Assembly: GCA_042408595.1 (NCBI GenBank)
Contig: JBHOQX010000098.1
Coordinates: 9,990-73,989 of the forward strand
Length of the DNA stretch: 64,000 nucleotides
Direction: 5' to 3'
DNA from: JBHOQX01 sp042408595
Lineage (GTDB): Bacteria; Chloroflexota; Chloroflexia; Chloroflexales; Roseiflexaceae
Position 1 is the stretch's first letter; each line of letters opens with the position of its first letter. Under the pieces are notes generated by a model, which saw only the letters and a program-made list of their open reading frames with translations, made no database searches and was not told the origin of the DNA. This document shows positions 60,534 through 64,000 of the stretch, one piece after another. The translations under genes were made by a program, and so were the position numbers.

Positions 60534-62183
60534 ATGACGTCTTTCGTAGATCTTGGATTGAACGACCACATCCTGCGTGCGATCACTGAGCTTGGGTATG
60601 AGGAACCGACACCCATCCAGGCCCGCACGATCGGCTCCATGCTTGCCGGGCGCGACGTGATCGCTCAGGCTCAGACCGGTACCGGCAAGACCGCCGCCTT
60701 CGCCTTGCCGATCATCGAGCGGCTCGACCACGGCGCGCCGGGCGTCCAGGCGCTCATCCTGACGCCTACACGCGAGTTGGCGGTGCAGGTTGCCGAGGCG
60801 ATCAACCGCTACGGCAAATACAGCGACGTGCGTGCCCTGCCGATCTACGGCGGCCAATCGTACGACGTGCAGATCCGGGCGCTCCGGCGCGGCGTGCAGA
60901 TCATCGTCGGCACGCCGGGGCGGCTATTGGACCACCTGCGCCGCGGCACGCTGAGCTTAGACACGGTGCGGACGATCGTGCTCGACGAGGCCGACGAGAT
61001 GCTCGATATGGGCTTCATCGAGGACATCGAGGCCATTCTCCAGATGGCCCCCGCCGAGCGGCAGGCGGCGCTCTTCTCCGCGACGATGCCCCCACCGATC
61101 GTGGCGCTGGCACGCAATTACCTGCGCGACCCGGAGCGAATCACGGTCGAGACCGAGCAACTGACGGTGCCACAGATCCGCCAGGTGTACTACCTGGTGG
61201 CCGACCGCGACAAGCTGGAGGCCGCGGCGCGCGTGCTCGACATGGAGATGCCGCAGTCGGCGATCATCTTCTGCCGTACCAAGGCCGGCGTGGATGAGTT
61301 GGGCGAGCGGCTTCAGGCGCGCGGCTACGCCGCTGAAGTCCTCCACGGCGATCTGAGCCAGGCGATGCGCGACCGGGTGATGCGCCGCTTCCGCGAGGGG
61401 CAGGTCGAGCTGCTGATCGCGACCGACGTGGCAGCGCGCGGGCTGGATATCGAGCACGTCAGCCATGTCATCAACTTCGACATCCCGATGGACCCGGAGT
61501 CGTACGTCCACCGGATCGGGCGGACGGGCCGCGCCGGGCGGGCCGGCACAGCGGTGACGTTGGTGACACCCCGCGAGCGGCGAATGCTGCATGCGATCGA
61601 GCGACTGACCGGCGCGCCGATCCAGCGCCAGCGCCTGCCGACGATCGCCGATGTGATCGGGCGACGGCGCGAGAGTTTCAAAAACCGGCTGCGCGAGATC
61701 CTGGCCGAGCCGGAGGGGCTAGAGTCCTACCTGGTGATGGCCGAGGAGCTCGGCGAGGAGCACGACCCGGTGGAAGTCGCCGCAGCGGCGTTCAAGCTGC
61801 TGCTGGCCGAGCCGGACCCGGCGGAGGACACGCTGCGCGATATCGAGGACGTGCCGGCGCGCACGCGTGAGCGGCAGCACGGCTTCGCGCCGGACCGCGA
61901 CATGCAGCGGCTGTTCCTGAACGTGGGCCGCGAGGAGCGGGTGCGCCCGCAGGACATCGTCGGCGCGATCGCCAACGAGGCCGGCATCCCGGGCCGGGCG
62001 ATCGGCGCGATCGACATCTACGACCACTTCGCCTTTGTCGAGGTGCCGCGCAACGCAACCGACCGGGTGCGCCGGGCGCTGAACGGCACGACCATCCGCG
62101 GCTACAAGATCGAGGCGACCCTGGCCCGCCCACGCGAGGAGCGCGGCGACGGCGGGCGCGGGGGCCGCGCGTCGCGGCGGTAG
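60534..62183 (+). CDS. DEAD-box RNA helicase, CsdA/DeaD type
   Basis: The 549-residue protein has the full helicase set: Q motif FVDLGLNDHILRAITELGYEEPTPIQ, Walker A AQTGTGKT at 46-53, PTRELAVQ, TPGRLLDH, DEAD in VLDEADEML, SAT, and HRIGRTGRAGRAG. A DbpA-type RNA-binding domain covers about 455-530 (QRLFLNVGREERVRPQDIVGAIANEAG). The tail is Arg/Gly-rich. It belongs to the CsdA/DeaD group, which unwinds rRNA and mRNA in the cold. The leader holds an intrinsic terminator, so control of its synthesis by readthrough is likely. Confidence 0.92.
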   Translation: MTSFVDLGLNDHILRAITELGYEEPTPIQARTIGSMLAGRDVIAQAQTGTGKTAAFALPIIERLDHGAPGVQALILTPTRELAVQVAEAINRYGKYSDVRALPIYGGQSYDVQIRALRRGVQIIVGTPGRLLDHLRRGTLSLDTVRTIVLDEADEMLDMGFIEDIEAILQMAPAERQAALFSATMPPPIVALARNYLRDPERITVETEQLTVPQIRQVYYLVADRDKLEAAARVLDMEMPQSAIIFCRTKAGVDELGERLQARGYAAEVLHGDLSQAMRDRVMRRFREGQVELLIATDVAARGLDIEHVSHVINFDIPMDPESYVHRIGRTGRAGRAGTAVTLVTPRERRMLHAIERLTGAPIQRQRLPTIADVIGRRRESFKNRLREILAEPEGLESYLVMAEELGEEHDPVEVAAAAFKLLLAEPDPAEDTLRDIEDVPARTRERQHGFAPDRDMQRLFLNVGREERVRPQDIVGAIANEAGIPGRAIGAIDIYDHFAFVEVPRNATDRVRRALNGTTIRGYKIEATLARPREERGDGGRGGRASRR

Positions 62184-62260
62184 GCGGTATGCTTTTAGGT
62201 GCGAAGGGCGCGAGGGGCGCACAGGCAGGAAGGGTAGTGGCTAAATCTCGGAGGATATCG

Positions 62261-63547
62261 TATTACAACGCAGGGTTTGTGCAGCAGCTCATCCAGCGTG
62301 ACCATAACGACCTCACGGCGCGAGGTATCCCAACTCAGCGAGACGAGCGAGCGTACGCTTGCGGTGCGAGAGGTAGGCAGCACGGTTGCGACGTTGATAG
62401 GACATCACCACCATCAACGCTTGTGCGGCATCCCAAAGAGGTCGTTTCAGGTGCGTTGCTCAAGTAGTACTTAACTACCGTCGGCTCGTTGAGGTTGCGT
62501 CGAATGACCAGCCATTGGCGCCGGTGGGGCAATCCATCTCGTGCCGCGTTCACTCGCACGAAGGCAAACTCGCACACGATCGGCCCCTTCGAGCCTTCCT
62601 TGATCGTCGCGCGTGCCCAAGCCGTTTTGGGCACACGCCATAGCAACTCATCAACTCGATACGGCGCATTGGCTGAACCAATCAGGGCCGGGCTGCGCCG
62701 CCAGATCAATTGGTCGCACGAGACTTCTGTGAAGTACCACAGCCCCAGTTGGTCGACAGCATCACGAAGGGCAGGCGCGTTGCCATACAGCGCATCGGCA
62801 GCAACCCAGCGTGCTGGGAGGCGATCCAAAGCACTCCAGGCGTGCACCAAGCCAATCGCGATCTCCGACTTGGTTTGGAAGCTCAGCTCGGGCGGCCAGC
62901 CGACTTCCGCACGCAGGTCGGCCATCTGATCGCTGAACCAGTCTTCAGGAACAAACAGGTGGCCGCTGAGGAGCGTGTAGCCCTTGCAGGAGGCGTAGCC
63001 GAGAAACACGCCGACGTGGCGGGAGCAGATTTTGCCGAGCGCGCCGCAGGACTGGCGGGCGACACCGGCAGAATGCTGACCTTGTTTGGGAATGCCACTT
63101 TCATCGACGAGCAAAACGGCTGCATCATCGGTAAGCGATTGAGCGACCAGGTGCTGGTGCTGTTCAAGCAGCAGCTGTGGCGATCAAGGGCTGTCGGCGA
63201 TAAAGGCTTGCAAGGCGCGGATGGGAAAGCCGTGCGCCAAGGCAAGAGGCTCGATCGATTTACGTGGAAGCTGGCTGAGCAGGCGGCTGAGGTAGCGATG
63301 CGCCCAGACAGCTTGGTCTTTGCGAGCATAAGTAGATGCAAACAGGGCTGCGTAGTCGGCTACATCCTGGCGCAGCCCTGCGACTTCACGTGGCATCAGG
63401 GTGCAGGATGGTAAAGAGCAATCTGCTGCTACAATAGCAGCGGGCATAGGTCTCTCCTCTGACTGTGTGGAAGCGGTTTGAGGAAAAGTACCAAGCCCTT
63501 CGTTATGGTCAACTTACCCCCTCACTGCCAAACCCTGCGTTGTAATA
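62261..63547 (-). mobile_element. IS701-like insertion sequence, decayed
   Basis: TATTACAACGCAGGGTTTG at 62261-62279 and its exact reverse complement at 63529-63547 are 19-bp terminal inverted repeats. They enclose 1287 bases with one minus-strand transposase of IS701/DDE type that is broken. The flanking bases show no clear target duplication. GC drops sharply from here to the window end. Confidence 0.85.
62313..63447 (-). pseudogene. IS701-like transposase, with in-frame TGA and C-terminal frameshift
   Basis: The N terminus (DVADYAALFASTYARKDQAVWAHRYLSRLL) and the part after 63184 are in one frame, broken by TGA at 63184-63186; TGG (Trp) would restore it. The main domain has LLVDESGIPKQGQHSAGVARQ (first catalytic Asp) and WVAADALYGNAPALRDA (second Asp). 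After YYLSNAPET the frame leaves the family; another frame gives KRPLWDAAQALMVVMSYQRR up to 62313. The third catalytic Glu region is missing, so a deletion or frameshift has occurred. The element cannot move by its own transposase. Confidence 0.85.
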
Positions 63548-63804
63548 TCAGGACGGGCACAGCGCTCCACCGTCCAGGCGTTCACCATTCGGCCTATAGC
63601 CACTACCCAAAAGCGCACACAATGAAATGGCAACTGCGGGCAAAGTTCAAGGAGATGACGCCATGAAAAAATGATTGAAACCTTCGAGATTGTGCGTGAA
63701 AAAGGCAGGATAACCTGCACTTCAAGCTGACAGCGATCCGCACATCGGCTGAAAGCGCGAGGCATTGGCCACTTAAAAACCTCAATATCCACAGGGGGTC
63801 TAAA

Positions 63805-63860
63805 ATGAAGACGAAACAATCCCTGATTACTTTTCTCGTGTTAGCAAATCGCTTACCCTC
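63805..63860 (+). pseudogene. Start of a reading frame cut by the IS5-like element
   Basis: An ATG with AGGGGGT five bases ahead reads MKTKQSLITFLVLANRLPS, like the start of a signal peptide. It then enters the end of the IS5-like element at about 63861. The rest of the gene would lie beyond the insertion, outside the window. The 257 bases before it (63548-63804) are lower in GC and hold no gene that I trust. Confidence 0.35.
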
Positions 63861-64000
63861 TAAGAAACTATCTCAAAACTCTGTTGCCGCCAGACGAACG
63901 GAGCGGCGATACCAAATCAAGGCACCCGCGAGCTTGAGCAGCCCGAGGTAGTTCGATGCTTTCTTGTCGTAGCGCACCAGAATGGCGCGACACGTGCTTA
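63861..64000 (-). mobile_element. IS5-like insertion sequence, right end, partial
   Basis: TAAGAAACTATCTCAAAACTC looks like the terminal inverted repeat of IS5 (IS427-type) elements, and the transposase C terminus begins 12 bases in. The rest lies beyond the window. The outer boundary is estimated from the terminal sequence. Confidence 0.7.
63873..64000 (-). CDS. IS5-family transposase, C-terminal end, partial
   Basis: The last 41 residues are visible: CRAILVRYDKKASNYLGLL, KLAGALIWYRR and a short tail. The R-YDKxxxNYL pattern is typical for the third catalytic region of IS5/IS427-type transposases, just after the conserved Glu. The stop is TGA at 63873-63875, inside the terminal region of the element. 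Confidence 0.8.
   Translation of the reverse strand, partial: STCRAILVRYDKKASNYLGLLKLAGALIWYRRSVRLAATEF

Noticed and set aside
9347..63186. UGA read as a sense codon, suggested by two genes with in-frame TGA (TPR gene, transposase)
   Set aside because: Many intact genes here end in TGA at the expected place (herA-like, miaB, hydrolases), so UGA is a stop. The two cases differ in the residue expected (Arg, Trp) and are best seen as decay.
63603..63785. A 60-codon minus-strand frame in the low-GC segment
   Set aside because: No ribosome site, no recognisable fold, and a Cys/Phe/Arg mix typical of chance frames.
1..64000. tRNA, rRNA, CRISPR arrays, riboswitches and an origin of replication
   Set aside because: I looked for cloverleaf-like ends, direct repeats with equal spacers and DnaA-box clusters and saw none. 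The direct repeats found are short and lack spacers.

Overview
The window is very GC-rich apart from its last 1.8 kb. Gene content fits a member of the Chloroflexota, most likely close to Roseiflexus or Kouleothrix. The reasons are a mevalonate-route decarboxylase, wax-ester/DGAT-type acyltransferase, a Tad-type ATPase next to an AAA+ protein, exported proteins ending in a short LPL tail, and intergenic repeats of a kind I associate with these genomes. The assignment is inferred from content; no rRNA, tRNA or CRISPR array was seen.

Layout. 1-230 is the end of an ABC permease. 246-12332 holds a beta-propeller protein, a phosphomevalonate/diphosphomevalonate decarboxylase, an O-antigen-ligase-like membrane protein, a HerA-like ATPase behind two SOS-box-like palindromes, an exported protein, a metallo-beta-lactamase-fold hydrolase, a ParB-like protein, a TPR gene broken by one in-frame TGA, an MFS transporter and two small unknown proteins. 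12466-19226 holds miaB, a CPBP membrane protease, a TPR protein, and a module of a small protein, a winged-helix AAA+ ATPase and a CpaF/TadA ATPase. ComF and a secreted subtilase follow.

22727-32573 is a run of seven minus-strand genes: zinc ribbon, Gln/Gly-repeat coiled-coil membrane protein, small membrane protein, MoxR AAA+, DUF58, BatA-like vWA and a double-vWA protein. 32771-40370 has ygfZ and a signalling block (receiver, receiver-GAF protein, alpha/beta hydrolase, MinD/ParA ATPase, hybrid histidine kinase). 40367-53243 has an M19 dipeptidase, a large unknown acidic protein, an L,D-transpeptidase, a GNAT enzyme, msrP-msrQ, and the operon rodA-corA-hemW-serine hydrolase, with a divergent TIM-barrel glycosidase-like gene.

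53362-62183 has a sugar-binding lipoprotein with a translationally coupled leader ORF, a MarR regulator followed by a MacA-like adaptor and MacB-like permease, a WS/DGAT acyltransferase and a DEAD-box helicase with an intrinsic terminator in its leader. 62261-64000 is lower in GC and is an insertion zone: a decayed IS701-like element with 19-bp terminal inverted repeats, then the end of an IS5-like element that appears to cut a short reading frame.

Throughout, intergenic gaps carry several small repeat families. One copy looks like a 118-bp MITE with 17-bp terminal inverted repeats, and two repeat-like segments appear to have entered hemW in frame. Many candidate promoters use an extended -10 (TGN-TATAMT).
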